A DNA stretch of 64,000 nucleotides from positions 5,580,001 through 5,644,000 of the forward strand of contig NZ_CP049868.1 in NCBI RefSeq assembly GCF_011303555.1, in the 5' to 3' direction. How positions within the stretch are numbered: position 1 is the first letter of the stretch; each line of letters begins with the position of its first letter. The notes beneath the pieces were generated by a model. It saw only the letters and a program-made list of their open reading frames with translations. It was not told the origin of the DNA and did not search any database. The translations under genes were made by a program, and so were the position numbers. Below are positions 42,643 through 53,008 of this stretch, piece by piece. The stretch is from Pedobacter sp. HDW13 (lineage in GTDB: Bacteria; Bacteroidota; Bacteroidia; Sphingobacteriales; Sphingobacteriaceae).

Positions 42643-44136
42643 TTAACCTTTATAAAAAACCTCATTCCAATGTAGTTCATTTCTAAACTGGTTGATTTTG
42701 GTATCAGCTCCGATATTTATGTATTCTAATCCTGCGATGTTTGCAAAATCTGATAAGTGTTCGGTAGTTAAATTCTGACTGTAGGCTGTATGGTGTGCAC
42801 CACCTGCGTAAATCCATGCCGCACAACCCGTTTTCATATCCGGCAGCGGTTTCCAGAGCACACGGGCAACAGGAAGATTAGGCAGGTCATTTTCGGCCTC
42901 AACTGCTTTAACCTCATTAACCAGTAAACGGAAACGGTTACCCATATCAATTAACGATGCATTTAAGGCATCGCCGCCACCTACGTTAAACACTAAACGT
43001 GCAGGATCGGCTTTACCGCCAATACCCAGCGGATGCACTTCTAAACTTGCTTTTCCCGAAGCTAAGCTGGCATCAACTTCCAGCATGTGCGAACCTAGAA
43101 CCAATGCATTAGAAGGATCGAAATGATAAGTATAGTCTTCCATAAAAGCATTTCCGCCCGGTAAACCAGCACCCATTACTTTGCAGGCGCGTACCAAAGC
43201 CGCTGTTTTCCAGTCACCTTCACCGGCAAAACCATAACCATCGGCCATTAAGCGTTGGGCAGCAATACCTGGTAACTGAATCATACCATGTAAATCTTCA
43301 AAAGTATCAGAGAAACCTTTAAAACCGCCATCAACCAGGAATTTCCGTAAGCCAAGTTCAATTTTGGCAGCATCGTAAACCGATTGATGTCTCGCACCAC
43401 CAGCCTTCAAATCATCGGCCATCTCGTAAGTAGCCTCGTACTCTTTTAGTAAAGCTTGAATAGCATCTTCACCAACTCCATTAATCACGGCCACTAAATC
43501 GCCAATGCCATAAGTATTTACCGAGAAACCGAATTTCATTTCTGCTTCAACTTTATCGCCATCCGTTACGGCTACAAAGCGCATATTATCACCAAAACGC
43601 ACAAATTTAGCACCTTGCCAATCGTTCCAGCCTGCAGCAGCTCTGCACCAGGTATCAATCTGTTTAGCTACTTCTTCATCCTGCCAGTGCCCAACCACAA
43701 CTTTACGGTCTTTACGCATACGCGAAACCATAAAACCGAATTCGCGGTCGCCATGTGCACTTTGGTTCAGGTTCATAAAATCCATATCAATCGTATTCCA
43801 CGGAATATCGCGGTTAAACTGAGTATGTAAGTGCAGCAATGGTTTTTGCAATACATTTAAGCCTCTGATCCACATTTTAGCAGGCGAGAAAGTGTGCATC
43901 CAGGTAATTACCCCGATACAATTTTCGTCGATATTGGCTTGCTGTAAAGTTTCAAAAATCTCTTCGGTAGTTTTCACAATCGGTTTGTACACCACAGAAA
44001 CCGAGATATTTCCATTCTTGTTTAACGAATCAGCAACTTGTTGTGCATGCGCTGCCACTTGTTTTAAGGTTTCTTCGCCGTACAAATGTTGTGTTCCGGT
44101 AATAAACCAAACCTGTAATTTTTTTAAATCAATCAT
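42643..44136 (-). CDS. araA: L-arabinose isomerase
   Basis: A 497-residue cytoplasmic enzyme that converts L-arabinose to L-ribulose. [20 protein letters not shown] is the diagnostic N-terminus, and [16 protein letters not shown] and QFNRDIPW follow. The manganese-ligand regions [27 protein letters not shown] and LGSHMLEVD are intact. Length is normal (E. coli 500). It is the last gene of the minus-strand araB-araD-araA order, separated from araD by 127 bases holding a hairpin. It ends at a clear terminator. Confidence 0.98.
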   Translation of the reverse strand: MIDLKKLQVWFITGTQHLYGEETLKQVAAHAQQVADSLNKNGNISVSVVYKPIVKTTEEIFETLQQANIDENCIGVITWMHTFSPAKMWIRGLNVLQKPLLHLHTQFNRDIPWNTIDMDFMNLNQSAHGDREFGFMVSRMRKDRKVVVGHWQDEEVAKQIDTWCRAAAGWNDWQGAKFVRFGDNMRFVAVTDGDKVEAEMKFGFSVNTYGIGDLVAVINGVGEDAIQALLKEYEATYEMADDLKAGGARHQSVYDAAKIELGLRKFLVDGGFKGFSDTFEDLHGMIQLPGIAAQRLMADGYGFAGEGDWKTAALVRACKVMGAGLPGGNAFMEDYTYHFDPSNALVLGSHMLEVDASLASGKASLEVHPLGIGGKADPARLVFNVGGGDALNASLIDMGNRFRLLVNEVKAVEAENDLPNLPVARVLWKPLPDMKTGCAAWIYAGGAHHTAYSQNLTTEHLSDFANIAGLEYINIGADTKINQFRNELHWNEVFYKG

Positions 44137-44167
44137 TACTGTTTATGTTGTTTTTATTTATTCAATT

Positions 44168-44200
44168 AAACCTCACAGGTTTTATAAAACTGTGAGGTTT
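44168..44200. repeat. Hairpin between araD and araA
   Basis: AAACCTCACA and TGTGAGGTTT are perfect arms, and the core GTTTTATAAAAC is itself a palindrome. This makes nearly the whole 33 bases one stem with a single extra G. It may terminate or dampen transcription before araA, or be one more palindromic repeat like 50187-50219. Confidence 0.7.
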
Positions 44201-44263
44201 CTTATTTTTTGTTCAATTTCGGTTAATGAAACTCCTAACTGCCAGCTCAAAACTGAGAACTAA

Positions 44264-44965
44264 CTACTTCTGTCCGTAATAAGCACCGGCTCCATGCTTG
44301 CGTTCATAATGCTTCTCAATGAGCGAGTCTTTTAACTTCGGGGCCTGTGGATTAATTTGCTGCGTTAATAAGGCCATCTGCGCAACTGCTTCTAGCACTG
44401 CGCTGTTGTAAACCGCTTTTTCTGCAGTTTTTCCCCAGGTAAAAGGAGCGTGGTTACTCACTAAAATCATTTCTACTTCTTTATGGCTTAAACCTAAACT
44501 TTCAAAATGGTTTATAATCTGGAAACCCGTTTCATATTCATAATTGCCTTTAATCATGGCATCATCCATAGGAGGCGCGCAGGGAATATCAACAGTTAAA
44601 TGGTCGGCATGGGTGGTACCAAAAATCGGGATGGCTTTTTGTGCCTGTGCCCACGCCGTACCATAAGTAGAGTGGGTATGTACTACACCACCAATATTTT
44701 CCCAGTGTTTGTACAAAACAGCATGTGTTTGGGTATCAGAAGAGGGACGAAGGTTCCCTTCAACCGTGTTACCATCAAAATCTACAATCACCATTTTTTC
44801 CGGTGTTAAATCATCATAAGGCACACCGCTCGGTTTAATGGCAAAAATGCCTTTAGCACGATCGGCAGCGCTTACATTACCAAAGGTAAAAAGTACCAGC
44901 CCTAGTTTGGGCAACTGCATATTGGCCTCGTAGGCCTGCTGTTTTATGTCCTGATAGTTGCTCAT
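44264..44965 (-). CDS. araD: L-ribulose-5-phosphate 4-epimerase
   Basis: A 233-residue class II aldolase-fold enzyme that makes D-xylulose 5-phosphate. TFGNVSAADRAKGIFAIKPS, VHTHSTYGTAWAQA and the zinc-binding TTHADH and SNHAPFTWG stretches are present. Length matches E. coli AraD (231). The start overlaps the araB stop by four bases (ATGA), so translation is coupled. Confidence 0.97.
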   Translation of the reverse strand: MSNYQDIKQQAYEANMQLPKLGLVLFTFGNVSAADRAKGIFAIKPSGVPYDDLTPEKMVIVDFDGNTVEGNLRPSSDTQTHAVLYKHWENIGGVVHTHSTYGTAWAQAQKAIPIFGTTHADHLTVDIPCAPPMDDAMIKGNYEYETGFQIINHFESLGLSHKEVEMILVSNHAPFTWGKTAEKAVYNSAVLEAVAQMALLTQQINPQAPKLKDSLIEKHYERKHGAGAYYGQK

Positions 44966-46662
44966 GATAAATAAGGTTTTACGTCTTTTTTACTGTATTT
45001 CTCCAGGTAACGGCCCAGGCCTAAATATTGATCGTAATGCTGGCGGTAAAGCTTTTGCTTTTTCACGTTGGGTTGGTATTCTTTTTCAAAACCAGTTCCC
45101 ATGGCAGCCATTGCAGCCTCAATGTTTGGATAAATACCTGCCGCAACAGCAGCAAACATGGCTGCACCTAAAGCGCAGGTATGCTCAAAACGGTGAATCC
45201 TGATTGGCATTTCTAATACATCGGCCATCATTTGCATAATATAAGCCGATTTTTTAGCCACACCACCAATACCAATAATCCCTTTTACAGGTACGCCTTG
45301 TTCTATAAAGCGATCTACAATGGCCTTAGCCCCGAAACAAGTTGCTGCAGCCAATGCCCGGAAAAATCTTGGAGCATCGGTACCCAAGCCTAAACCTGTT
45401 ATAGCGCCTTTAAGTTCCTGGTTGGCATCAGGTGTTCTGCGACCGTTCAACCAATCTACAGCCAGCTCTGCATAATCTTCGTCCTCTAAAGCATCGGCCT
45501 GCTTACTCAAATTGGCAATAATCTTGGCTTCAAGCTCTTCCTTTAAAGCCAGCGCCGTAGCTTCATTTATTAATTCAGATTCCGTTAATAAACTATTTAG
45601 TGGCCAGCTGATTAAATTTTTAAACCAAGCATATACATCACCAAAAGCCGATTGTCCGGCTTCCAAACCGGCCATCCCCGGAATTACCGAACCATTTACC
45701 TGTCCGCAGATACCGTTAATCAGTTTACCATGTAAATCTTCGTTTGGTGCCACTAATATATCGCAGGTACTCGTGCCCATTACTTTACTTAAATAATAGG
45801 GTTCAATCTGACCTCCAACAGCTCCCATGTGCGCATCAAAAGCTCCTACACCAATTACCACATCGGTATTTAAGCCTAACTTATCAGCCCATTCGGTACA
45901 TAAAGTTCCTGCAGCAATATCAGAAGTATCGGTATCGTTAAATAATTTGGCCCTGAAACCAGCCAAAAGCGGATCGAGACTGCTAAAGAAATCTTCTGGC
46001 GGTAAACCATTAAATTCTTCTGCCCATAAGGCTTTGTGTCCTGCGGCACAGCGGCTGCGTTTCATGGTGGTTACATCTTTGCCGCCACAGAGTAAAAATG
46101 GAACCCAATCACAATGTTCCACCCACGATTGGGCACTTTTCTTAATCGCCGAATCGACCCTTAAGGTGCGCAAAAGCTTAGCCCAAAACCATTCAGAGGA
46201 ATAAATTCCACCTACATATTTTAAATAATTGGTTTCGAATTTGGTAGCATGCTCGTTAATTTCTGCCGCTTCCTTAACCGCGGTATGATCTTTCCATAAT
46301 ACAAACATGGCGTTAGGATTTTCTTCAAAACCAGGTGTTAAGGCCAAGGGAGTACCACTTGCATCAACCGCCACCGGACTTGAACCCGTAGTATCAACAG
46401 AGATTCCCTTTACCAGTCGGGCAATTTCTGCACCACCAGCTTTTTCTATACACTGTTTGATGGTGTATTCCAATCCTTCAATATAATCTAGCGGATGTTG
46501 CCTGAATTGATTAATAGCAGGTTTACAATATAAACCTTTTTGCCATCGTGGATAAAGAAAAACAGAGGCCGAAATTTCTTTCCCGTTAGCGGTATCGACT
46601 AAAACAGAACGAACAGAATCCGTCCCGTAATCTACGCCTATTACATAGTTTGCTGTGCTCAT
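44962..46662 (-). CDS. araB: Ribulokinase
   Basis: A 566-residue FGGY-family kinase that phosphorylates L-ribulose. VIGVDYGTDSVRSVLVDTAN is the phosphate-binding start, and SVDTTGSSPVAVDASG, GAFDAHMGAVGGQIEPYYLS and GIGGVAKKSAYIMQMMADVL are typical of AraB rather than xylulokinase. Length matches the family (about 560). It is the first gene of the operon, with a 201-base divergent region upstream. No araR-type regulator gene is nearby and no confident operator was found. Confidence 0.97.
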   Translation of the reverse strand: MSTANYVIGVDYGTDSVRSVLVDTANGKEISASVFLYPRWQKGLYCKPAINQFRQHPLDYIEGLEYTIKQCIEKAGGAEIARLVKGISVDTTGSSPVAVDASGTPLALTPGFEENPNAMFVLWKDHTAVKEAAEINEHATKFETNYLKYVGGIYSSEWFWAKLLRTLRVDSAIKKSAQSWVEHCDWVPFLLCGGKDVTTMKRSRCAAGHKALWAEEFNGLPPEDFFSSLDPLLAGFRAKLFNDTDTSDIAAGTLCTEWADKLGLNTDVVIGVGAFDAHMGAVGGQIEPYYLSKVMGTSTCDILVAPNEDLHGKLINGICGQVNGSVIPGMAGLEAGQSAFGDVYAWFKNLISWPLNSLLTESELINEATALALKEELEAKIIANLSKQADALEDEDYAELAVDWLNGRRTPDANQELKGAITGLGLGTDAPRFFRALAAATCFGAKAIVDRFIEQGVPVKGIIGIGGVAKKSAYIMQMMADVLEMPIRIHRFEHTCALGAAMFAAVAAGIYPNIEAAMAAMGTGFEKEYQPNVKKQKLYRQHYDQYLGLGRYLEKYSKKDVKPYLS

Positions 46663-46863
46663 AACAATAAATAATCGTCTAATTAACGTTTATTTTTTTG
46701 AATTAAAAAATTTTATCGTTTTTTTATCTTTCAGGAAAAGGGAAGGGCTTAAAAATTAACATTTTTGCTGCAAATAAATAGTGCATCACAAAGTTTGAAA
46801 TGAATATATTTATCCTGAACAATAACAAGTTACTGATTTAAAAACAAATACCACATTAACGCC

Positions 46864-47313
46864 ATGAAGTACATCATCATATTAAGCATCTTGCTTTTAG
46901 GAACCACAGCATCGTTCGCACAAACGAAACAAGATAGCCTAGACATTAAACGCGCCGCACTTGATTACATTGAATCGCAACACAAGCCCAATCCTAAGCA
47001 AATGGAACAGGCATTACACCCACGTTTGGTTAAACGGACTTTTTGGAAAGATAAGGCCACCGGAAAAGATTATGTGCGCGAAACATCAGCAGAGTCGATG
47101 GTTCTATTGGCTGAAAGCTATAATAAGAAGAGCGACAAATTCCCTGTAAACCCTAAAAAGGATCTTAAGTTTCTTGATGTTTCAGATAGGACTGCTTCTG
47201 TAAAGCTATTAGCCGATGAATGGATTGACTATATGCACCTGGTAAAACTGAATGACTCATGGAAAATTATAAATGTACTTTGGCAATATAATGATAGTGC
47301 CCAACACCAATAA
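46864..47313 (+). CDS. Putative lumazine-binding (NTF2-like) secreted protein
   Basis: A 149-residue protein with a signal peptide (residues 1-19, LLLGTTASFA). The mature part (ALDYIESQHKPNPKQMEQAL, HPRLVKRTF, LLADEWIDYMHLVKLNDSWK) fits the NTF2-like cone fold annotated as putative lumazine-binding. No catalytic residues can be assigned. It is divergent from araB and 70 bases before the phoH gene. Confidence 0.75.
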   Translation: MKYIIILSILLLGTTASFAQTKQDSLDIKRAALDYIESQHKPNPKQMEQALHPRLVKRTFWKDKATGKDYVRETSAESMVLLAESYNKKSDKFPVNPKKDLKFLDVSDRTASVKLLADEWIDYMHLVKLNDSWKIINVLWQYNDSAQHQ

Positions 47314-47383
47314 AGAATTGAAGCACGCTAAAAAAGAATGGCAAACTTTCGGCTTATTATGGCTAAAACCTTAAATTTACTTT

Positions 47384-48736
47384 ATGGCCAAAAAAGATAA
47401 AGCAGATCCCGGTTTAACAAAGAAAATTTTCGTTTTGGATACCTCAGTAATCCTTTATGATCATGATGCGATTAACAATTTCCATGAGCATGATGTGGCC
47501 ATTCCAATCCAAGTGCTCGAAGAACTCGATAATTTTAAAAGCGGTAACGATACCCGTAATTTCGAAGCCAGAAGCTTTATCCGCTTAATTGATGAAACGG
47601 CTAAGCAAAAGCTCATCAGCGACTGGACTCCGCTTAAAAAGCCAAATTCGGGTAAGTTTAAAGTAATTCTGAACGAAAACCCACTTGCTGTAAATGCCGA
47701 AGAGGTGTATGGCAAGGGCAAAACCGACCATAAAATTTTAAATGCTGCTTTAAGTTTAAAGGCCGAACATCCAGATAAACGCGTTGTGCTGGTATCGAAA
47801 GATATCTGCCTGAGGCTAAAAGCCAAAGCCTTATCGTTAAACGCCGAAGATTACGAAACCGGTAAAATTAAAAATGTAGATGAATTATATGCCGGCAAAA
47901 CTGAACTGCACAATTTTTCGACAGAAATTATAGAGGCCGTAAAACAGCAACCGTTTACTGATGCTACAGATATCGGGCTCCCCGCCAAAAGTGCCAATCA
48001 TTTCTACATTCTTAAAAACAAAAGAAAAACAGCCAACGTATTTTATAACAATAGCTTAAAAACCATTTCGGCCGTTTCTACTGATGCGATATTTAAAATC
48101 AAACCCAAAAATATAGAACAGGCTTTTGCTATACATGCACTTTTAGATCCCCAAATTAAACTGGTAAGCATACAGGGAAATGCCGGAACAGGTAAAACTT
48201 TGCTTGCATTAGCCAGCGCATTAGAACAGCGTAAAAACTTCAGGCAGATTTACGTTACCAGACCCATTGTTTCGTTAAGCAACAAAGATATTGGTTTTCT
48301 GCCTGGCGATGCGAAATCGAAAACCGATCCTTTTATGGCACCCATCTGGGATAATCTCAGGTTTATTAAAGAACAGTTTATCGGCGACCATAAAATGTCG
48401 GAAAAGATTGATGAACTGATCAATACTGAGAAAATAGCCATTGCACCTTTGGCTTTTATACGCGGAAGAACGCTGACTAAGATTTTCTTTATCATTGACG
48501 AAGCCCAGAATTTAACTCCTCATGAGGTAAAAACCATTATTTCGAGGGCAGGCGAGCATACCAAAATTGTATTTACAGGCGATATTTACCAGATAGATAC
48601 ACCTTATCTGGATTCGGAAAGTAATGGATTGTCATATTTAATAGAAAACGCCAAAAACCATCCCTTGTATGCACACATTACTTTGCATAAGGGTGAAAGG
48701 AGCGAGTTGGCCAACCTGGCGAATGAGTTGTTGTAA
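47384..48736 (+). CDS. PhoH family protein with N-terminal PIN domain
   Basis: A 450-residue cytoplasmic protein. Residues ~10-150 are a PIN ribonuclease domain (FVLDTSVILYDHDAI, FEARSFIRLIDE, VSKDICLRLKAKAL) with the acidic residues kept. Residues ~245-450 are a PhoH ATPase (GNAGTGKTLLALA Walker A, FFIIDEAQN Walker B, GDIYQIDTPYLD). PIN-PhoH fusions are linked to RNA unwinding and cleavage. It appears to be a single-gene unit, with the MFS gene converging on it. Confidence 0.95.
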   Translation: MAKKDKADPGLTKKIFVLDTSVILYDHDAINNFHEHDVAIPIQVLEELDNFKSGNDTRNFEARSFIRLIDETAKQKLISDWTPLKKPNSGKFKVILNENPLAVNAEEVYGKGKTDHKILNAALSLKAEHPDKRVVLVSKDICLRLKAKALSLNAEDYETGKIKNVDELYAGKTELHNFSTEIIEAVKQQPFTDATDIGLPAKSANHFYILKNKRKTANVFYNNSLKTISAVSTDAIFKIKPKNIEQAFAIHALLDPQIKLVSIQGNAGTGKTLLALASALEQRKNFRQIYVTRPIVSLSNKDIGFLPGDAKSKTDPFMAPIWDNLRFIKEQFIGDHKMSEKIDELINTEKIAIAPLAFIRGRTLTKIFFIIDEAQNLTPHEVKTIISRAGEHTKIVFTGDIYQIDTPYLDSESNGLSYLIENAKNHPLYAHITLHKGERSELANLANELL

Positions 48737-48755
48737 CTTTTTATTTCCTCCTGAT

Positions 48756-48896
48756 TGCACGGAGCATACAAATGATACCGTAATTTAATCTGCGTTTATC
48801 TTCTTAAATCTGCGGGAAAATAATGATGGAATAAACTTGCTTAAATCTCCCGCTGATTTCGCGGATTACACGGATGCGCTTATTAACTTGCGGGAA
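48756..48896. repeat. Diverged CACAGAT/CTGCGGG-type repeat between converging genes
   Basis: ATCTGCGTTTATCTTCTTAA then ATCTGCGGGAA is a diverged form of the text at 40465-40495. TCTCCCGCTGATTTCGCGGA then TTACACGGATG provides imperfect complements. No gene is seen here. Confidence 0.5.
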
Positions 48897-48900
48897 ATAA

Positions 48901-50112
48901 CTAATGGTATTTATTCAACGATCTGATTGCAATAAACAACCCAACCAAAGTTAAAACAGCACTCAGAATAAACGGTGCTCCTGGAAAATACACCGGCGCA
49001 TGCCCCTCAATAAAATAAGCAAAAATATGGGTCATTACCCAGGGTGCAAATATCGCAGCCAAGCTCTGCAAACCGGTTAAAACGCCCTGCATTTCGCCTT
49101 GCGCATTTGCAGGAATCTGGTTAGAAATTAAACCCTGCATCGCTGGTCCTCCAATTCCGGCCAGTCCATAAGGTAGCATAAAGGCAAACATCATCCAGCC
49201 CTTTGTAGCAAAAGCAAAAGCCACAAAACCGATTATATACAACATCAAACCAAAATAAACCGCTTTCTTTTCGCCTATTTTTGGTAAAATAACCCGGATT
49301 AAGCCACCTTGCACCACACCAATTACCAAGCCCACAAACCCCAACGAGTAACCCACCCATGAGGCATCCCAGTTAAATTTCTCCATGGTGTAGAAAGTCC
49401 AGTTAGATTGTACCGAATGACTGGAGAAATACAATAAAAATAAAGTAGCCATTAACCCCATCAAAGCCGGGTATTTGCCAATGCTTCGTAACGAACCTAT
49501 TGGGTTGGCTCTTTTCCATTCAAAAGCTCTGCGCTTTTCTACTGGTAACGATTCGGGTAAAATAAAATAACCATATAGCCAGTTAATTAGCGATAAACCC
49601 GCGGCTACCATAAAAGGAACGCGCGTACCAAAATGGCTAAAGGCGCCTCCCAATACAGGCCCTAAGATAAAACCTACACCAAAAGCTGCACCTACCAGAC
49701 CAAAATTCTGCGCCCTTTTTTCGGGTGCAGAAATATCTGCAATATATGCTTGTGCAGTAGTAAAACTGGCACCAGTAATACCAGCTACAATCCGCCCAAC
49801 GAATAACCAGATCATGGAAGGTGCAAAAGCCAGGAAAATATAATCAATACCCAAACCAAACAAAGAGCTTAATAAAACCGGCCTGCGACCGTAGCGATCA
49901 CTAAGCGCACCAATAATAGGCGAAGATATAAACTGTACTGAGGCGTAAGCGAGCGTTAGCCAACCACCATATTCTGCTGCCAAACCAAAGCCACCACCTG
50001 TAAAATCCTGTATCAGCTTTGGTAAAACCGGAATGATGATCCCAAAACCTGTAAAATCTATCAGGAGGGTAACCATAATAAAACCCATTGCCGATTTTTT
50101 TTCGTTTGCCAT
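48901..50112 (-). CDS. TetA-like MFS drug/metabolite exporter
   Basis: A 403-residue, twelve-helix membrane protein. LLIDFTGFGIIIPVLPKLIQ and ALSDRYGRRPVLL are motifs of the 12-TMS drug:H+ antiporter group that includes TetA, and GFILGPVLGG is antiporter motif C. The substrate is not predictable; intrinsic relatives in this phylum are often of unknown function. It is divergent from gyrA. Confidence 0.9.
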   Translation of the reverse strand: MANEKKSAMGFIMVTLLIDFTGFGIIIPVLPKLIQDFTGGGFGLAAEYGGWLTLAYASVQFISSPIIGALSDRYGRRPVLLSSLFGLGIDYIFLAFAPSMIWLFVGRIVAGITGASFTTAQAYIADISAPEKRAQNFGLVGAAFGVGFILGPVLGGAFSHFGTRVPFMVAAGLSLINWLYGYFILPESLPVEKRRAFEWKRANPIGSLRSIGKYPALMGLMATLFLLYFSSHSVQSNWTFYTMEKFNWDASWVGYSLGFVGLVIGVVQGGLIRVILPKIGEKKAVYFGLMLYIIGFVAFAFATKGWMMFAFMLPYGLAGIGGPAMQGLISNQIPANAQGEMQGVLTGLQSLAAIFAPWVMTHIFAYFIEGHAPVYFPGAPFILSAVLTLVGLFIAIRSLNKYH

Positions 50113-50186
50113 AGTGTAAAAGGTTGATGCGCAAAAGTATCAGAATTACCCCATAAACTCAATTTTAGTTCTCTACAAACCGCATA

Positions 50187-50219
50187 AAGTCTATCAGGTT
50201 TTAAAAACCTGATAGACTT
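50187..50219. repeat. Palindromic element in the MFS/gyrA divergent region
   Basis: AAGTCTATCAGGTTTT is followed at once by its complement, one base longer. It lies upstream of both divergent genes, so it cannot terminate either of them. The CAGGTTTT core is shared with 44168-44200. Confidence 0.7.
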
Positions 50220-50321
50220 ATCCAAAAACGCTTAAACTAACCTACAGCGAATTAAAAACAGTCAGGAGATTCAAAACCCTAATGAAAGCCTAAAACTTTT
50301 CCACAATGCCTTATTTCGGCA

Positions 50322-50329
50322 TAATTTTG
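50322..50329 (+). promoter_or_regulatory. Candidate -7 element of gyrA
   Basis: TAATTTTG matches TANNTTTG, 66 bases before the gyrA start. The -33 region has only a T-rich CTTTTCC, so support is moderate. Confidence 0.4.
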
Positions 50330-50395
50330 TTAAATTCGCAAGGTTATAACAATACCTTTTTTAAACATCGTTTTTAGTAACGAGAATAATAATTT

Positions 50396-52981
50396 ATGGC
50401 AGAAGATTTAGAGAATCAGCAGAACGACAAAATCATTCAAATTAATATAGAAGAGCAGATGAAATCGGCCTACATTGATTATTCAATGTCGGTAATCGTA
50501 TCGAGGGCTTTGCCTGATGTACGCGATGGATTAAAACCAGTACACCGCCGTGTTTTATACGGTATGTTGGGGCTGGGCGTAACCAGCGGTAAGCCTTATA
50601 AAAAATCTGCCCGTATTGTGGGTGAGGTTTTAGGTAAGTACCACCCGCATGGTGATGCATCTGTTTATTTCACTATGGTTCGTATGGCTCAGGATTGGAG
50701 TTTACGCTATCCAATGGTAGATGGACAGGGAAACTTTGGCCACATTGATGGTGACTCTCCGGCTGCGATGCGTTATACCGAGGCTAGGTTTAGTAAACTG
50801 GCTGAAGAAATGGTTGCTGATATTAATAAAGATACAGTAGATTTTCAGTTAAACTTCGATGATACCGAGCAGGAACCAACGGTTCTACCTTCAAAAATCC
50901 CGAACCTTTTAGTTAACGGATCGAGTGGTATTGCAGTAGGTATGGCCACCAACATGGCCCCGCATAACTTAACCGAGGCTATTGATGGTGTAATTAACTA
51001 TATCGACAACCGCGAAATCACTGTAGAAGAATTAATGAAGTTTGTAAAAGCTCCTGATTTTCCTACCGGTGGTATCATTTATGGTTATACCGGCGTAAAA
51101 GAAGCTTTTGAAACTGGCCGTGGCCGTATTGTAATGCGCGCCAAAGCCGAAATCGAAAACATAAAAGACCGTGAGGTAATTATTGTTACCGAAATCCCTT
51201 ATCAGGTAAATAAAGCACAAATGATTGAGCGTACTGCTGAATTGGTTGGCGAGAAAAAACTGGAAGGCATTTCAAACATCAAAGACGAATCGAACAAAGA
51301 TGGTATCCGTATCGTGTACGAAATTAAACGCGATGCCAATGCTTCAATCGTATTAAATAACTTATATAAGTATACTGCGCTACAAACATCATTCAGTGTA
51401 AATAACATTGCATTGGTAAAAGGCCGTCCGCAAATGCTAAATCTTAAAGATTTAATTGTGCATTTCGTAGACCACCGTCATGATGTTGTTGTTCGCCGTA
51501 CCAAATTTGAATTAGCTGAAGCCGAAAAACGTGCACATATTTTAGAAGGTTATTTAATTGCTTTAGATCATTTAGACGAAGTAATTAAATTAATTCGTGC
51601 TTCAGAAACTCCGGAGGAAGCCCGCGTAGGATTGATGGAGAAATTTGGTTTAAGCGATCTTCAGGCACGTGCTATCCTCGATATGACTTTACGTCGTTTA
51701 ACGGGACTAGAACGTGATAAGATTAAAGAAGAATATGCTGAGCTGATGAAAACCATCGAATACTTGAAATCTGTTTTAGCTGACGAAGGCTTAAGGATGC
51801 AAATCATTAAGGATGAGTTGGAAGAAGTAAAACAGAAATTCGGCGATGCCCGTAAAACCACCATTGTTCACTCTGCCGAAGATATGAGCATGGAAGATTT
51901 CATCGACGATGAAGAGGTAGTAATTACCATTTCGCACGAAGGTTACGTTAAACGTACGCCAGCAACCGAATTTAAAGCGCAGGGTAGAGGTGGAAAAGGA
52001 TCAAAAGGCAGTACTTCACGTAACGAAGACTTTATCGAACACATGTTGGTGGCCACAAACCACAACTATATGCTATTCTTTACCGAAGCAGGAAGATGTT
52101 TCTGGTTAAGGGTTTACGAAATTCCGGAAGGTTCGCGTACCAGCAAGGGAAGGGCAATCCAGAATATCATCAATATTCCGAAAGAAGAGAAAATCAAGGC
52201 CTACATTAAGGTTAAAAACCTGAAAGACCAGGAATATTTAGAGAACAACTTTATTATTATGTGTACCAAAAAAGGTACTATTAAGAAAACTTCTCTTGAA
52301 GCTTATTCACGTCCGCGTGTTAACGGTATCAACGCCATTAACATTAACGAAGGCGATGTATTATTAGAAGCTTGTTTAACCAATGGCGACAGCGAAATTG
52401 TAATGGCTTTACGTTCAGGAAGGGCTATCCGTTTCAACGAAAAAACTGTTCGTCCGATGGGTAGAACTGCTACTGGTGTACGCGGTGTAAGGCTGGCACA
52501 CGATCAGGATGAAGTAGTTGGCATGATTGCTGTAAACAATCCTGAGGTTACCGTGTTAGTAGTATCAGAAAAAGGTTACGGAAAACGTACCGATATTGAA
52601 GATTACCGTGTAACCAACCGTGGTGGTAAAGGAGTAAAAACCATTAACGTTACTGAAAAAACCGGACAATTAGTTTCGATTAAAGACGTTACTGATAGCG
52701 AAGATTTGATGATCATTAATCGTTCTGGTATTGTTATCCGGATTCCGGTATCAGCTTTAAGGGTTATGGGTCGTGCAACGCAAGGCGTACGCTTAATCTC
52801 ACTAAAAGGCGACGACGAAATTGCATCGGTAACCAAAATCGACCACGAGGAAGATGAAGAAGAAACAGTTGATTTAGAAAGTGTTGTAGTTGATGGCGAA
52901 GAATTAGAAGCCGATACTACAGCAGAAGCTGATGATGCTGACGAAGATGATGATTCAGATAACGAAACGGAAGAAAATTAA
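50396..52981 (+). CDS. gyrA: DNA gyrase subunit A
   Basis: An 861-residue topoisomerase subunit that breaks and rejoins DNA. The winged-helix region contains [17 protein letters not shown] and the active tyrosine Y127 in [12 protein letters not shown] gyrase-type Q(G)RGGKG box ([10 protein letters not shown]) begins the beta-pinwheel domain, which separates it from ParC. An acidic tail (residues ~815-861) closes the protein. At the positions of E. coli S83 and D87 this protein has Ala88 and Phe92. Two TPR genes follow on the same strand after 27 bases. Confidence 0.98.
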   Translation: MAEDLENQQNDKIIQINIEEQMKSAYIDYSMSVIVSRALPDVRDGLKPVHRRVLYGMLGLGVTSGKPYKKSARIVGEVLGKYHPHGDASVYFTMVRMAQDWSLRYPMVDGQGNFGHIDGDSPAAMRYTEARFSKLAEEMVADINKDTVDFQLNFDDTEQEPTVLPSKIPNLLVNGSSGIAVGMATNMAPHNLTEAIDGVINYIDNREITVEELMKFVKAPDFPTGGIIYGYTGVKEAFETGRGRIVMRAKAEIENIKDREVIIVTEIPYQVNKAQMIERTAELVGEKKLEGISNIKDESNKDGIRIVYEIKRDANASIVLNNLYKYTALQTSFSVNNIALVKGRPQMLNLKDLIVHFVDHRHDVVVRRTKFELAEAEKRAHILEGYLIALDHLDEVIKLIRASETPEEARVGLMEKFGLSDLQARAILDMTLRRLTGLERDKIKEEYAELMKTIEYLKSVLADEGLRMQIIKDELEEVKQKFGDARKTTIVHSAEDMSMEDFIDDEEVVITISHEGYVKRTPATEFKAQGRGGKGSKGSTSRNEDFIEHMLVATNHNYMLFFTEAGRCFWLRVYEIPEGSRTSKGRAIQNIINIPKEEKIKAYIKVKNLKDQEYLENNFIIMCTKKGTIKKTSLEAYSRPRVNGINAININEGDVLLEACLTNGDSEIVMALRSGRAIRFNEKTVRPMGRTATGVRGVRLAHDQDEVVGMIAVNNPEVTVLVVSEKGYGKRTDIEDYRVTNRGGKGVKTINVTEKTGQLVSIKDVTDSEDLMIINRSGIVIRIPVSALRVMGRATQGVRLISLKGDDEIASVTKIDHEEDEEETVDLESVVVDGEELEADTTAEADDADEDDDSDNETEEN

Positions 52982-53008
52982 CTAAAAATTAAGATTAGAA
53001 TAAAAATT

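Noticed and set aside
50187-50219. Terminator of the MFS or gyrA gene
   Set aside because: It lies upstream of both divergent genes.
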